From Bradyrhizobium campsiandrae (GTDB lineage Bacteria; Pseudomonadota; Alphaproteobacteria; Rhizobiales; Xanthobacteraceae), in the NCBI RefSeq assembly GCF_014529705.1, contig NZ_JAANIH010000038.1, forward strand, positions 18,597 to 82,596: a DNA stretch of 64,000 nt, written 5' to 3'. The notes under the pieces are model-generated. The model made no database searches and had not been told where the DNA came from. It worked only from the letters and a program-made list of their open reading frames with translations. Position 1 is the stretch's first letter; every line of letters starts with the position of its first letter. This document shows, in pieces, positions 25,529-33,870 of the stretch. The translations under genes and the position numbers were made by a program.

Positions 25529-26998
25529 TCACGCTGAAACCAGCGTCTCCACCGCGCGCCGCGCCCCGTCCTTGTAGAGCCGGGCGAGCGCCGCGGTCAC
25601 GGCCTCGCGCAGCCGCGGCTCGGCACCCAGCGGTCCGAACACTTTTTCCACGCCGAGCAATTTCGGCGCGAGCCGTTCCGCGACGGGGCCGGCTTCGCGC
25701 GCCAGACTTGCAAGCTCGGCGGCGAGGGGATCGCGCACGTCGATGGCGCGGCCCTGCTCGTCAGACGCGGTGACGTAGCGCATCCAGCCGGCCACGGCGA
25801 GCGCATGTGTCGCGATCGGCAGGTTTTTGGCGAGACGATCCTGCATCGCGCCGAGCAGGCGCTGCGGCAGCTTTTGCGAGCCGTCCATCGCGATCTGCCA
25901 GGTGCGGTGATGCAACGCCGGATTGGAAAAGCGCTTCAGCAGCGAGGCGCGATAGGCGGAAAGATCGGTACCGTCAGGCATCGCCAGCGTCACCGCGGCC
26001 TGTTCCATCACTTGGGCGGCAAGGCGCGCGAAATGCGGATCCTGCATGGTGTCGGCGATGGTCTCGTAGCCGGCGAGATAGCCGAGATAGGCGAGCGCCG
26101 AATGGCTGGCGTTGAGCAGACGCAGCTTCATCAATTCGAACGGCCTGACGTCGGTGACGAGCTCGACACCGGCGGCAGCGAGATCGGGCCGGCCCGCGCA
26201 GAAGCGATCCTCGACCACCCATTGCGTGAAAGGCTCGGTCATGACCGGCCATGCATCGCGCAGGGCGAGTGCCGCGGAGACCGCATCGCGGTCGGCATCG
26301 GTCGTTTCCGGCACGATGCGGTCGACCATAGTGGAGGGAAAAGCGACGGTGTCCGCGATCCACTTGCCGAGATCCTTCGAGCGGAGCGCGCCGAATTGCG
26401 TGACGATCCGCTGCACGGTGTGCCCGTTGGCCGCGAGATTGTCGCAGCACAACACTGAGAAGGGCGCCGTGCCGAGCGCCCGTCGCCGCGCCAGCGCCGC
26501 CGCGATGAACCCGGGAGCAGAGCGCGGCGCGTCGAAATTGTTCAGGTCGTGCACGACATCAGGATGGCGCTCATCGAGATCGCCGGTCTGCGGCGTGTGG
26601 CAATAGCCCTTTTCGGTAACCGTGAGCGAGACGATGCGAATGGCGGGATCGGCCATCCGCTGGACCAGTGCCGCCGGGTTCTCGCGCGCGACCATGCTGT
26701 CGAGCAGCGCGCCGATGACGCGGTGCTCGGTGCCCTCAGTGGCGCGCACCGCGACCGTATAAAGGTGATCCTGAGGAGCGAGGGCGTCGCGGGTCCCGGG
26801 GTTGCGCAGGCTCGCGCCGACGATGCCCCAGGACGAGCTGCCTGCGGCAAGACAATCGTCGATGACGACAGCCTGATGAGCGCGGTGAAACGCGCCCAAG
26901 CCGAGATGCACGATGCCTGAAGTGATGCGCGAACGGTCGTAGGCCGGCCGGCGGATGTGAGCTGGCAGCCGATCGAGATTGGCGCTTCCAAGCCGCAT
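25529..26998 (-). CDS. uxuB: Fructuronate reductase / mannitol dehydrogenase family enzyme
   Basis: NAD-dependent polyol or uronate oxidoreductase of the long-chain mannitol dehydrogenase family. 489 residues from ATG 26,998 (GGGGAG 7 bases upstream). Visible features are GIVHLGLGAFHRAHQAVVID near the N terminus (dinucleotide-binding region), the family motif SLTVTEKGYCH, DNLAANGHTVQRIV, and the catalytic Lys-x5-Asn-x2-His run in KLRLLNASHSALAYLGYLAG. Because uxuA and a UxuR-like regulator are in the same locus, the reaction is most likely D-fructuronate to D-mannonate; mannitol or arabinitol oxidation cannot be excluded. It is divergent from the regulator with a strong operator between. Confidence 0.85.
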   Translation of the reverse strand: MRLGSANLDRLPAHIRRPAYDRSRITSGIVHLGLGAFHRAHQAVVIDDCLAAGSSSWGIVGASLRNPGTRDALAPQDHLYTVAVRATEGTEHRVIGALLDSMVARENPAALVQRMADPAIRIVSLTVTEKGYCHTPQTGDLDERHPDVVHDLNNFDAPRSAPGFIAAALARRRALGTAPFSVLCCDNLAANGHTVQRIVTQFGALRSKDLGKWIADTVAFPSTMVDRIVPETTDADRDAVSAALALRDAWPVMTEPFTQWVVEDRFCAGRPDLAAAGVELVTDVRPFELMKLRLLNASHSALAYLGYLAGYETIADTMQDPHFARLAAQVMEQAAVTLAMPDGTDLSAYRASLLKRFSNPALHHRTWQIAMDGSQKLPQRLLGAMQDRLAKNLPIATHALAVAGWMRYVTASDEQGRAIDVRDPLAAELASLAREAGPVAERLAPKLLGVEKVFGPLGAEPRLREAVTAALARLYKDGARRAVETLVSA

Positions 26999-27062
26999 GG
27001 ACGTCTCCCCTTTGCTTGGCGGCTGCTTGACATGGCGGCCTTCCTCGGTCAATGCTTCGGTC

Positions 27063-27091
27063 AATTGGTAAGACCAATTTTCCAAAATTGG
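27063..27091. promoter_or_regulatory. UxuR-type operator: two overlapping palindromes
   Basis: AATTGGT-AAG-ACCAATT (27,063-27,079, perfect 7-3-7) overlaps CCAATTTT-CC-AAAATTGG (27,074-27,091, perfect 8-2-8). The TTGGT/ACCAA half-sites match the known E. coli UxuR/ExuR operator style. They sit between the uxuB-like gene and the divergent GntR gene, so the GntR product probably represses both. Confidence 0.8.
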
Positions 27092-27147
27092 CAGGCCGCC
27101 GGGCCGCAAGCCTTCCCGGCGAGACCTTTTCTTTCGGGGAGGCCAGC

Positions 27148-27957
27148 GTGCCGCTGGAAGCTGTGGAGGCGAGACGGCTCTATCGCCAGGTCGCCGATCA
27201 ATTGCGAAGCCTGATCGACAGCGGCGAGTACGCGGTCGGCAGCCGCTTGCCGACCGAACGCGAGCTCGCGGAGCAGCTCAAGATCTCGCGGCCGACGGTG
27301 CGCGAAGCCCTGATCGCACTCGAAGTGGAAGGCCGGGTGCGCATCCGCGTGGGCTCGGGCATCTATGTGACCGAGCCCGCCGAAGACACGCCGGTCCCAT
27401 CAGCCGTCGTCGAAGGTCCGTTCGAGCTGCTGCGCGCCCGCGAATTCCTGGAAAGCGCGATCGCCGAGCAGGCTGCACGGGTCGCTACCAAGGATGACAT
27501 CACGCGCATCGACGCTGCCCTCGTCGCGATGGAAAATGTCGACCATCCCGGCGAAGCCTCGATGGTCTACGACCGCGCCTTCCACATCGCCATCGCCGGA
27601 TGCCTCGGCAACGCCGTGCTGGTGCGGGTGGTCGGCGAGCTGTTCGACCAGCGTCTCAATCCCTATTTCGCGCAGCTCGCGCATTATTTCGAGAACCCCT
27701 CCACCTGGCGCACCGCGCTCGAGGAGCACAGGGCCGTGCGCGACGCCATTGCGGCGCGCCGGCCGCTCTCGGCCCACGACGCCATGCGCGACCACCTCGC
27801 GCATTCGCAGGAGCGCTTTGCGCAGAATTTTGGCGCGGAGACGTCAGGGGGCACGCCGGCGGCGCGGAAACGAGTGGCGCGACCCGGGGCCGAGCCGGCG
27901 GAGCCAAAACGACCGTCGAAGAAAGCAGCCAAAAGCAGCGGCGGTCGACGACGATGA
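27148..27957 (+). CDS. uxuR: GntR-family regulator, FadR/UxuR (FCD) type
   Basis: Probable repressor of the hexuronate locus. The start is a GTG at 27,148 with GGGGAGG 5 bases upstream; the open frame before it runs through the operator. 269 residues: a GntR winged helix at about residues 1-75 (RLPTERELAEQLKISRPTVR, then EALIALEVEGRVRIR and SGIYV), an FCD effector domain (about 95-225, FELLRAREFLESAIAEQAAR, then DRAFHIAIAGCLGN and EHRAVRDAIAARRPLSAHDA), and a basic Lys/Arg/Pro-rich tail. The effector is probably fructuronate or a related acid, by analogy with UxuR. The symbol is tentative. Confidence 0.83.
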   Translation: MPLEAVEARRLYRQVADQLRSLIDSGEYAVGSRLPTERELAEQLKISRPTVREALIALEVEGRVRIRVGSGIYVTEPAEDTPVPSAVVEGPFELLRAREFLESAIAEQAARVATKDDITRIDAALVAMENVDHPGEASMVYDRAFHIAIAGCLGNAVLVRVVGELFDQRLNPYFAQLAHYFENPSTWRTALEEHRAVRDAIAARRPLSAHDAMRDHLAHSQERFAQNFGAETSGGTPAARKRVARPGAEPAEPKRPSKKAAKSSGGRRR

Positions 27958-28019
27958 GATTGAGCGACCCGCCTCAAGGCGGTGAACAAGAAGCAGACTT
28001 AAGTCAGTGGAGGAAATCA

Positions 28020-28997
28020 GTGTTGAAGACAACGACGATGATGCTGGCGATGTCGGTCGCCGCGATGTTTGCGACCACCGAGGCCGGCATGGCGCAGACC
28101 AAGCTGAAATGGGCGCACGTCTACGAGACCTCGGAACCGTTCCATACCGCCTCGCTCTGGGCCGCGCAGGAGATCGGCAAGCGCACCAACGGGCGTTATC
28201 AGATCGACGTCTATCCGGCCTCGCAGCTCGGCAAGGAAGCCGACATCAACCAGGGCCTCTCGCTCGGCTCGGTCGACATCATCATCTCCGGCTCGAGCTT
28301 CGCGGCCAAGAGCTTTGCGCCGATCGGCGTGACCTATTATCCCTACACCTTCCGCGATGCCGATCATCTGCTCGCCTATACCAAGAGCGATATCTTCAAG
28401 GAGCTCGCCAAGGGCTATGAGGACAAGAGCGGCCACCACATCGTCGCGGTGACCTATTACGGCGTGCGCCAGACCTCGTCGAACAAGCCGATCAAGAGCT
28501 GCGCCGACATGAAGGGCCTGAAGATGCGGGTGCCCGACGTTCCGGCCTACCTTGCGATGCCGCGCGCCTGCGGCGCCAACACCGCGCCGATCGCGTTTGC
28601 CGAAGTCTACCTCGCGCTCCAGAACGGCACGGTGGAGGCACAGGAAAACCCGCTGACCACGATCGAGGCCAAGAAGTTCTACGAGGTGCAGAAGCACATC
28701 GTGCTGACGGGCCACATCGTCGATCACCTCAATACGGTGATCGCGGGCGCGCTCTGGAAGAAGCTCAGCGACGAGGACAAGAAGATCTTCACCGACGTGG
28801 CGCAAGAGGCCGCCGCCAAGGCAACCGAGGAGATCAAGCAGAACGAGGCCAAGCTGGTCGCCTTCTTCAAGGAAAAAGGCCTGACCGTGACCGAGGTCGA
28901 CAAGAACGAGTTCCGCGACATCGTGCTGAAGAACGTCCCGTTCGAAACCTTCGGCTATCGCAAGGCCGATTGGGAGCGGATCCAGGCGGTGAAATAA
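28020..28997 (+). CDS. dctP: TRAP transporter solute-binding protein DctP
   Basis: Periplasmic receptor of a tripartite ATP-independent importer. The start is GTG 28,020 with GGAGG 6 bases upstream. 325 residues with a signal peptide (MMLAMSVAAMFATTEAGMAQ), then the DctP fold: KLKWAHVYETSEPFHTASLW, NGRYQIDVYPASQLGKEADI and GLKMRVPDVPAYLAMPRACG (the segment with the arginine that pairs with the substrate carboxylate). AEVYLALQNGTVEAQENPLT is the family's most conserved stretch. Given its neighbours the substrate is probably a hexuronate or aldonate. dctQ and dctM follow. Confidence 0.92.
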   Translation: MLKTTTMMLAMSVAAMFATTEAGMAQTKLKWAHVYETSEPFHTASLWAAQEIGKRTNGRYQIDVYPASQLGKEADINQGLSLGSVDIIISGSSFAAKSFAPIGVTYYPYTFRDADHLLAYTKSDIFKELAKGYEDKSGHHIVAVTYYGVRQTSSNKPIKSCADMKGLKMRVPDVPAYLAMPRACGANTAPIAFAEVYLALQNGTVEAQENPLTTIEAKKFYEVQKHIVLTGHIVDHLNTVIAGALWKKLSDEDKKIFTDVAQEAAAKATEEIKQNEAKLVAFFKEKGLTVTEVDKNEFRDIVLKNVPFETFGYRKADWERIQAVK

Positions 28998-29002
28998 GCA
29001 CG

Positions 29003-29170
29003 CCCCTCATGGTGAGGAGCACGGAACGCGCGTCTCGAACCATGAAGGCCCCGATCTCACCTAGGGCCATCCTTCGAGACGCTTGCTTCGCAAGCTCCTC
29101 AGGATGAGGAGCAGAGTCCGCAGAGCAAAGACGTCATTGCGGGTTCTCGCTTTGCGAGCCCCGGAACGAC
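29003..29170. repeat. Dispersed palindromic repeat(s) between dctP and dctQ
   Basis: Two structured units. The first contains GCGTCTCGAA (29,030-29,039) paired with TTCGAGACGC (29,073-29,082) and the hairpin GCTTGC-TTC-GCAAGC (29,081-29,095), with CTCATGGTGAGGAGC and CTCCTCAGGATGAGG near its ends. The second (about 29,132-29,168) has CTCGC-TTT-GCGAG. The wording matches repeats commonly seen between Bradyrhizobium genes. It splits dctP from dctQM and could tune expression of the binding protein relative to the permease. Confidence 0.65.
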
Positions 29171-29191
29171 GATCTGGAGAGAGGTAACCAC

Positions 29192-29770
29192 ATGTCCACC
29201 GCCGAAATGCACCGGCAGATCACCGCGGACGAGATCGCGCACACGTTCGAAGAGGAGGCGGCGCCCAAGGTCGATCTCGGCGTCTACGCTTTCGAGGACT
29301 GGGTGGCGCTGGCGATCTTCTGGGTGATGGCGCTCGCCGTCTTCCTGCAGTTCTTCACCCGCTACGTGCTCAACGACAGCTACGCCTGGACCGAGGAGAT
29401 CGCGACCTATTGCCTGATCGGCGTGGTCTTCATCGGCGCCTCGATGTGCGTGCGGCTATCGCGGCACATTCAGGTCGACCTGATCTATCGCTACCTGCCG
29501 CATCTCGTGGCGCGCGCACTGTCGACGATGATCGACCTGATCCGGATCGCCTTCTTCGGCTACGCCATCAAGCTGGTCTGGGTCTACATCCAGATCATTG
29601 GCGATGAGTCCATGACCACGATCAACTTTCCCAAGAACTACGTCTATTACGCGGTGCTGGCAGGCTTCGTGTTGATGTTCGCGCGCTCGCTGCAGGTCGC
29701 CCTGCAACATCTGCGACAGGGCTATTCGATCCTCGAACGTCCCGGCGCCTACGACGGTTTTGAAGGGTAA
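29192..29770 (+). CDS. dctQ: TRAP transporter small permease DctQ
   Basis: Small inner-membrane subunit of the TRAP importer. 192 residues, a soluble N terminus of about 35 residues and four membrane helices (WVALAIFWVMALAVFLQFFT, IATYCLIGVVFIGASMCVRL, a third near IDLIRIAFFGYAIKLVWVYI, and a fourth at YYAVLAGFVLMFARSL). The family signature FTRYVLNDSYAWTEEIATY is intact. GAGAGAGG precedes the ATG. It is 4 bases upstream of dctM. Confidence 0.9.
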   Translation: MSTAEMHRQITADEIAHTFEEEAAPKVDLGVYAFEDWVALAIFWVMALAVFLQFFTRYVLNDSYAWTEEIATYCLIGVVFIGASMCVRLSRHIQVDLIYRYLPHLVARALSTMIDLIRIAFFGYAIKLVWVYIQIIGDESMTTINFPKNYVYYAVLAGFVLMFARSLQVALQHLRQGYSILERPGAYDGFEG

Positions 29771-29774
29771 TCTC

Positions 29775-31181
29775 ATGCTGCTGTTGCTTGGCGGTTTTCT
29801 CCTCCTGATGCTGCTCGGCGTTCCCGTGGCGATTGCCATGGCTGGATCGTCGCTGCTCTACATCCTGGTCAGCGGCGTGACGCCCGACGTCACGCTGGCG
29901 CAGCGCATGATCGCGGGCGTCGAGAGCTTTCCGCTGCTCGCCGTGCCGTTCTTCATCCTGGCCGGCAACCTCATGAACATCGCCGGCGTCACCGGCCGCA
30001 TCTACAAATTTGCCGTCGCGCTGGTGGGATGGATGCGCGGCGGTCTCGGCCACGTCAACATCATCGGCTCGGTGATCTTCTCCGGCATGTCCGGCACTGC
30101 GATCGCGGATGCCGCGGGTCTCGGCACCATCGAGATCAAGGCGATGAAGGACCACGGCTACAGCACCGAGTTCTCGGTCGGCGTCACCGCGGCTTCCGCG
30201 ACGCTCGGCCCGATCATCCCGCCGTCCTTGCCTTTCGTGATTTACGGCATGATGGCCAACGTCTCGATCGGCGCGCTGTTCCTGGGCGGTGTCATTCCCG
30301 GCATCGTCATGACGCTGCTGATGATGGCGACCGTCACCTATTTCGCCCACAGGAACAAATGGGGCAGCGACACGCCGTTCTCCTGGCCGCAGCTCGGCGC
30401 GGCCGGTCTCGAGATCGTCATCGTGTTCTCGTTCCCGCTGGCGATCTGGCTGATGGTGCTGGCCGGCCTGTCGACCAATCTGGCCGTCGTCATCGGTCTC
30501 GGCGCGCTGCTCGCGATCGACTGGTATTTCGACTTCTCGGCGGTGATGGCGCTGATGGCGCCGGTGATCCTGATCGGCGGCATGACGCTCGGCTGGTTCA
30601 CGCCGACGGAGGCGGCCGTCGCCGCGGTGATCTGGTCGCTGTTCCTCGGCCTCGTGCGCTATCGCACCATGACCTTGCAGACGGTGGCCAAGGCGACGTT
30701 CGATACCATCGAGACCACGGCCTCGGTGCTGTTCATCGTCACGGCTGCCTCGATCTTCGCCTGGCTGCTGACGGTGTCGCAGGCCGCCCAACTTCTGTCG
30801 GACTGGATGCTCGGCATCACCCACAACAAATGGGTGTTCCTGGCGCTCGCCAACGTGCTGATCCTGTTCGTCGGCTGCTTCATCGACACCACGGCGGCGA
30901 TCACCATTCTGGTGCCGATCCTGCTGCCGATCGTGCTCAAGCTCGGGATCGATCCGATCCATTTCGGTCTGATCATGACGCTGAACCTGATGATCGGCCT
31001 GTTGCATCCGCCGCTCGGCATGGTGCTGTTCGTGCTGGCGCGCGTGGCAAAGCTCTCGGTCGAGCGCACGACGGTCGCCATCCTGCCCTGGCTGGTGCCG
31101 CTGCTGCTCGCGCTGATCGCGATCACCTACATGCCCGACCTGACCCTCTGGCTGCCGAAATACATGGGACTTTCCAAATGA
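29775..31181 (+). CDS. dctM: TRAP transporter large permease DctM
   Basis: Translocation subunit of the TRAP importer, Na+-coupled in studied members. About 468 residues with 11-12 membrane helices. Conserved runs include LLAVPFFILAGNLMNIAGVT, GMSGTAIADAAGLGTIEIKA (a cation-binding-site region), SATLGPIIPPSLPFVIYGMM and FVGCFIDTTAAITILVPILL. ATG 29,775 is chosen because GAAGGG lies 7 bases upstream; an in-frame TTG at 29,760 lies inside dctQ. The next gene starts in its stop codon (ATGA). Confidence 0.94.
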   Translation: MLLLLGGFLLLMLLGVPVAIAMAGSSLLYILVSGVTPDVTLAQRMIAGVESFPLLAVPFFILAGNLMNIAGVTGRIYKFAVALVGWMRGGLGHVNIIGSVIFSGMSGTAIADAAGLGTIEIKAMKDHGYSTEFSVGVTAASATLGPIIPPSLPFVIYGMMANVSIGALFLGGVIPGIVMTLLMMATVTYFAHRNKWGSDTPFSWPQLGAAGLEIVIVFSFPLAIWLMVLAGLSTNLAVVIGLGALLAIDWYFDFSAVMALMAPVILIGGMTLGWFTPTEAAVAAVIWSLFLGLVRYRTMTLQTVAKATFDTIETTASVLFIVTAASIFAWLLTVSQAAQLLSDWMLGITHNKWVFLALANVLILFVGCFIDTTAAITILVPILLPIVLKLGIDPIHFGLIMTLNLMIGLLHPPLGMVLFVLARVAKLSVERTTVAILPWLVPLLLALIAITYMPDLTLWLPKYMGLSK

Positions 31182-32227
31182 CCTCGACCTCTCTCGCCGC
31201 GACCCTGTTCGGACCCGAAGACCTGCGCATGATCGAGCATCCGCTTCCCAAGCTCACTGAGGGCATGGTGCGCATCCGCTTCGGGGCCGGCGGCATCTGC
31301 GGCTCCGACATGCATTACTTCCGCCATGCCCGGACCGGCGACTTCGTGGTGACATCGCCGCTGGTGCTCGGCCACGAGATCTCGGGCGAGGTCGTGGAGA
31401 TCGCGGGCTCGGCAGCGAATCTCAAGGTGGGCGACCGCGTCGCGGTCAACCCGTCGCGCTGGTGCGGCCGTTGCGTGGCCTGCCGTGAGGGCCGGCAGAA
31501 CCTCTGCGAAAATATCTATTTCATGGGTTCGGCGTCGAAGACGCCGCACATGCAGGGCGGCTTTGCCAGATATTTCGACGCGATCCCGGCGCAGTGCGTC
31601 AAGATTCCGGACCATGTGTCCTATCAAGCCGCGGCGCTGGCCGAGCCGCTGGCCGTCTGCCTGCACGCCGTTGCGCGCGCCGGCAACATCCAGGGCAAGC
31701 GGGGCATCATCTTCGGAGCCGGCCCGATCGGACTGCTGACCATGCTGGCCGCGCATCGCGCCGGTATGTCGGACATCACGGTGGCCGACATCGCGCCGGC
31801 GCCGCTGGCCTTCGCGACCAGGCTCGGCGCGTCCCGTGTCGAGAACGTCTCAGGCGGCGAAGAGGGCCTGAAGGCGCAAGCCGCGTTGCGTCCCTATGAC
31901 GTCGCCTTCGAAGTCTCGGGCACGGCCGCAGGCCTTGCCAGCGCCATCGGCATCGTCCGACACGGCGGCGTGGTGGTGCAGATCGGCAATCTGCCGGGCG
32001 GTCAGATTCCGACGCCGTCGAATGCGGTGATGGCCAAGGAAATCGACCTGCGCGGCTCGTTCCGCTTTGGGCTCGAATTCATGACCGCGGTGGAACTGAT
32101 CAGCGTGGGCAGCGTCGATGTGCTGTCGCTGGTCACCGCCGAGCGGCCGCTCGCGACCGCGCCGGACGCGCTGCGGCTGGCGCTGGACCGCTCGCAGAGC
32201 GTCAAGGTCGTGCTGACGGCGAACTGA
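31178..32227 (+). CDS. idnD: Zinc-dependent alcohol dehydrogenase, L-idonate 5-dehydrogenase type
   Basis: Medium-chain polyol dehydrogenase. 349 residues. The catalytic zinc site is indicated by Cys41 (GGICGSDMHYF) and His66-Glu67 (LGHEISGEVV); the structural zinc loop is Cys96, Cys99, Cys102 and Cys110 (CGRCVACREGRQNLC). NAD(P) binds at GKRGIIFGAGPIGLLTMLAA. The overall pattern is closest to L-idonate 5-dehydrogenases, and the neighbours (TRAP importer, uxuA) support sugar acid oxidation. The exact substrate is inferred. It overlaps the dctM stop by 4 bases and is followed 12 bases later by uxuA. Confidence 0.85.
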   Translation: MTSTSLAATLFGPEDLRMIEHPLPKLTEGMVRIRFGAGGICGSDMHYFRHARTGDFVVTSPLVLGHEISGEVVEIAGSAANLKVGDRVAVNPSRWCGRCVACREGRQNLCENIYFMGSASKTPHMQGGFARYFDAIPAQCVKIPDHVSYQAAALAEPLAVCLHAVARAGNIQGKRGIIFGAGPIGLLTMLAAHRAGMSDITVADIAPAPLAFATRLGASRVENVSGGEEGLKAQAALRPYDVAFEVSGTAAGLASAIGIVRHGGVVVQIGNLPGGQIPTPSNAVMAKEIDLRGSFRFGLEFMTAVELISVGSVDVLSLVTAERPLATAPDALRLALDRSQSVKVVLTAN

Positions 32228-32239
32228 TTGGAGACAAGC

Positions 32240-33430
32240 ATGATGCTCGAGGGATGGCGCTGGTATGGGCCGGACGATCCGGTTTCGCTCGACGACGTCA
32301 GGCAGGCCGGGGCGAGCGATATCGTCTCGGCGCTGCATCAGGTGCCGATCGGGGAGGCCTGGACCCGCAAGGCTGTCGAGGAGCGCAAGAACTTCATCGA
32401 GAACGGCCAGCCCGGGCGCTCAAAGCTGACCTGGTCGGTGGTAGAATCGATTCCTATTCCTGATGACGTCAAGCGGCTCGGAGCCAAGGCGACCAAGTCC
32501 ATCGACGCCTGGATCGCGAGCCTGGAGGCGGTGGCCGCCTCCGGCATCACGATCGTCTGCTACAATTTCATGCCCGTGGTCGACTGGTGCCGCACCGATC
32601 TTGAATGGGAGCTTCCGAACGGCGCCCGCGCCATGCGTTTCGATCAGGATCGTTTTGCCGCGTTCGAGCTGCATATTCTCAAGCGGCCCGCTGCCGTTCA
32701 GGACTACTCGCTGGAAGCGCAGGCGCGTGCGAAAGCGCTGTTCAAGAGGATGAGCCAGGCCGATATCGACTATCTCGTCATGGTCATCGCCAGCGCGCTG
32801 CCCGGCTCGACCACCGAGCCGATGACGATCCCGCAATTCCGCGAGCGGCTCGCGACCTATCGCGATATCACCCCAGAGATCCTGCGGCAGCATCTGGTCG
32901 AGTTTCTCGCGCGCGTGACGCCGGTCGCCGAGCAGCTCGGCGTGTCGCTGACGCTGCATCCGGATGATCCGCCGCGCCCGCTGTTCGGCCTGCCGCGCAT
33001 TGCCTCTTCAGCCGATGATTACCAGGCGCTGTTCGATGCCGTGCCGTCGAAGGCCAACGGCATCTGCCTGTGCACCGGCTCGCTCGGCGTACGGCCTGAA
33101 AACAATCTGCCCGAGATGGCCGAACGCTTCGCTCCGCGCATCGCCTTCGCGCATCTGCGCGCAACCAGGCGCGAGGCCGACGGTTTGTCTTTCTACGAGT
33201 CGGATCATCTCGACGGCGACGTCGACATGGTCGCCGTGCTCAAGGCCTTGTTGAAGGAGAACGCGCGGCGGTCACCGGACAAGAGGATCGTGTTCCGTCC
33301 CGATCACGGCCACCGCATGCTCGACGACCTCGCCGCCACCAAGCGCACCAATCCCGGCTACACCGCGATCGGCCGCCTGCGCGGCCTCGCCGAGCTGCGC
33401 GGCGCGATCAGGGCGATCGAGCATCGGTGA
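32240..33430 (+). CDS. uxuA: Mannonate dehydratase UxuA
   Basis: Converts D-mannonate to 2-keto-3-deoxygluconate in hexuronate breakdown. 396 residues. Family motifs: GWRWYGPDDPVSLDDVRQAG and QVPIGEAW at the N terminus, CYNFMPVVDWCRTDL, LGVSLTLHPDDPP, the metal-site stretch ANGICLCTGSLGVRPENN, FAHLRATRRE, and RPDHGHRMLDDLAATKRTNP at the C terminus. ATG 32,240 follows GGAGA; an in-frame TTG 12 bases earlier is less likely. Together with the uxuB-like gene this gives a fructuronate-mannonate-KDG route. No uronate isomerase (uxaC) or KDG kinase is present in the window. Confidence 0.94.
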   Translation: MMLEGWRWYGPDDPVSLDDVRQAGASDIVSALHQVPIGEAWTRKAVEERKNFIENGQPGRSKLTWSVVESIPIPDDVKRLGAKATKSIDAWIASLEAVAASGITIVCYNFMPVVDWCRTDLEWELPNGARAMRFDQDRFAAFELHILKRPAAVQDYSLEAQARAKALFKRMSQADIDYLVMVIASALPGSTTEPMTIPQFRERLATYRDITPEILRQHLVEFLARVTPVAEQLGVSLTLHPDDPPRPLFGLPRIASSADDYQALFDAVPSKANGICLCTGSLGVRPENNLPEMAERFAPRIAFAHLRATRREADGLSFYESDHLDGDVDMVAVLKALLKENARRSPDKRIVFRPDHGHRMLDDLAATKRTNPGYTAIGRLRGLAELRGAIRAIEHR

Positions 33431-33493
33431 GGGGCTAGCTCTTTCCACTCGCAATGACGGTGTGTGGAGGAATTACTGTGCCACCTCATCATC

Positions 33494-33519
33494 GTCGTCC
33501 TGGCGAAAGCCAGGACGAC
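33494..33519. repeat. Perfect GAAA-loop hairpin, probable dispersed repeat
   Basis: An 11-bp perfect stem, GTCGTCCTGGC with GCCAGGACGAC, capped by GAAA, about 60 bases after uxuA. The sequence type recurs between genes in rhizobial genomes. It may end the uxuA message, although no T-tract follows. Confidence 0.6.
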
Positions 33520-33695
33520 AGCTGAGTTTGCGGTGCGCTTTCGCCCTCATCCTCCGCGTGTGGCCCCAGACCGCGGTGTGATCCGGGTCGACCGAGGGCC
33601 AGCCGCAGCTGTAATCTGCTTCACAGGCGGATGCGCCGATCTGCGCTAGATCAAGTCAGGCCCCGCGTTTCGCGCGGCCGGCTTCGGAGCTGGCG

Positions 33696-33854
33696 ATGAT
33701 TGCTGCACTGGCAAGAGCAATATCCCGTGCGACGGGAACCAATGTCGATGTCGAAACTCTGAAGATCCTGATGATCTTCTCGGGCGCAGGCCTCCTGATC
33801 TCGCTCGTCGCCGCGATGATCTATGGACAGGCTTTCAACGCCGCGCTGTTCTGA
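33696..33854 (+). CDS. 52-residue predicted membrane protein
   Basis: Small gene with GGAG 7 bases before the ATG. The product begins MIAALARAISRATGTNVDVE, with one hydrophobic segment (ILMIFSGAGLLISLVAAMIY, about residues 24-43) and a short tail ending NAALF. Codon use is like that of neighbouring genes (G/C third positions). I recognise no family with certainty; similar tiny proteins with a VDVETLK segment followed by a membrane helix seem to occur in Bradyrhizobium. It stands alone between uxuA and a convergent transporter gene. Confidence 0.6.
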   Translation: MIAALARAISRATGTNVDVETLKILMIFSGAGLLISLVAAMIYGQAFNAALF

Positions 33855-33870
33855 GCGCGCCTGCAATCCG

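Noticed and set aside
27600..28997. Apparent 465-residue form of the TRAP receptor reaching into the GntR gene
   Set aside because: GTG 28,020 has a good ribosome-binding site and starts a signal peptide; the upstream part is an out-of-frame reading of the regulator.
30029..32227. Apparent 732-residue extended form of the idonate-type dehydrogenase
   Set aside because: The first 383 residues are an out-of-frame reading of dctM; the true ATG at 31,178 overlaps the dctM stop.
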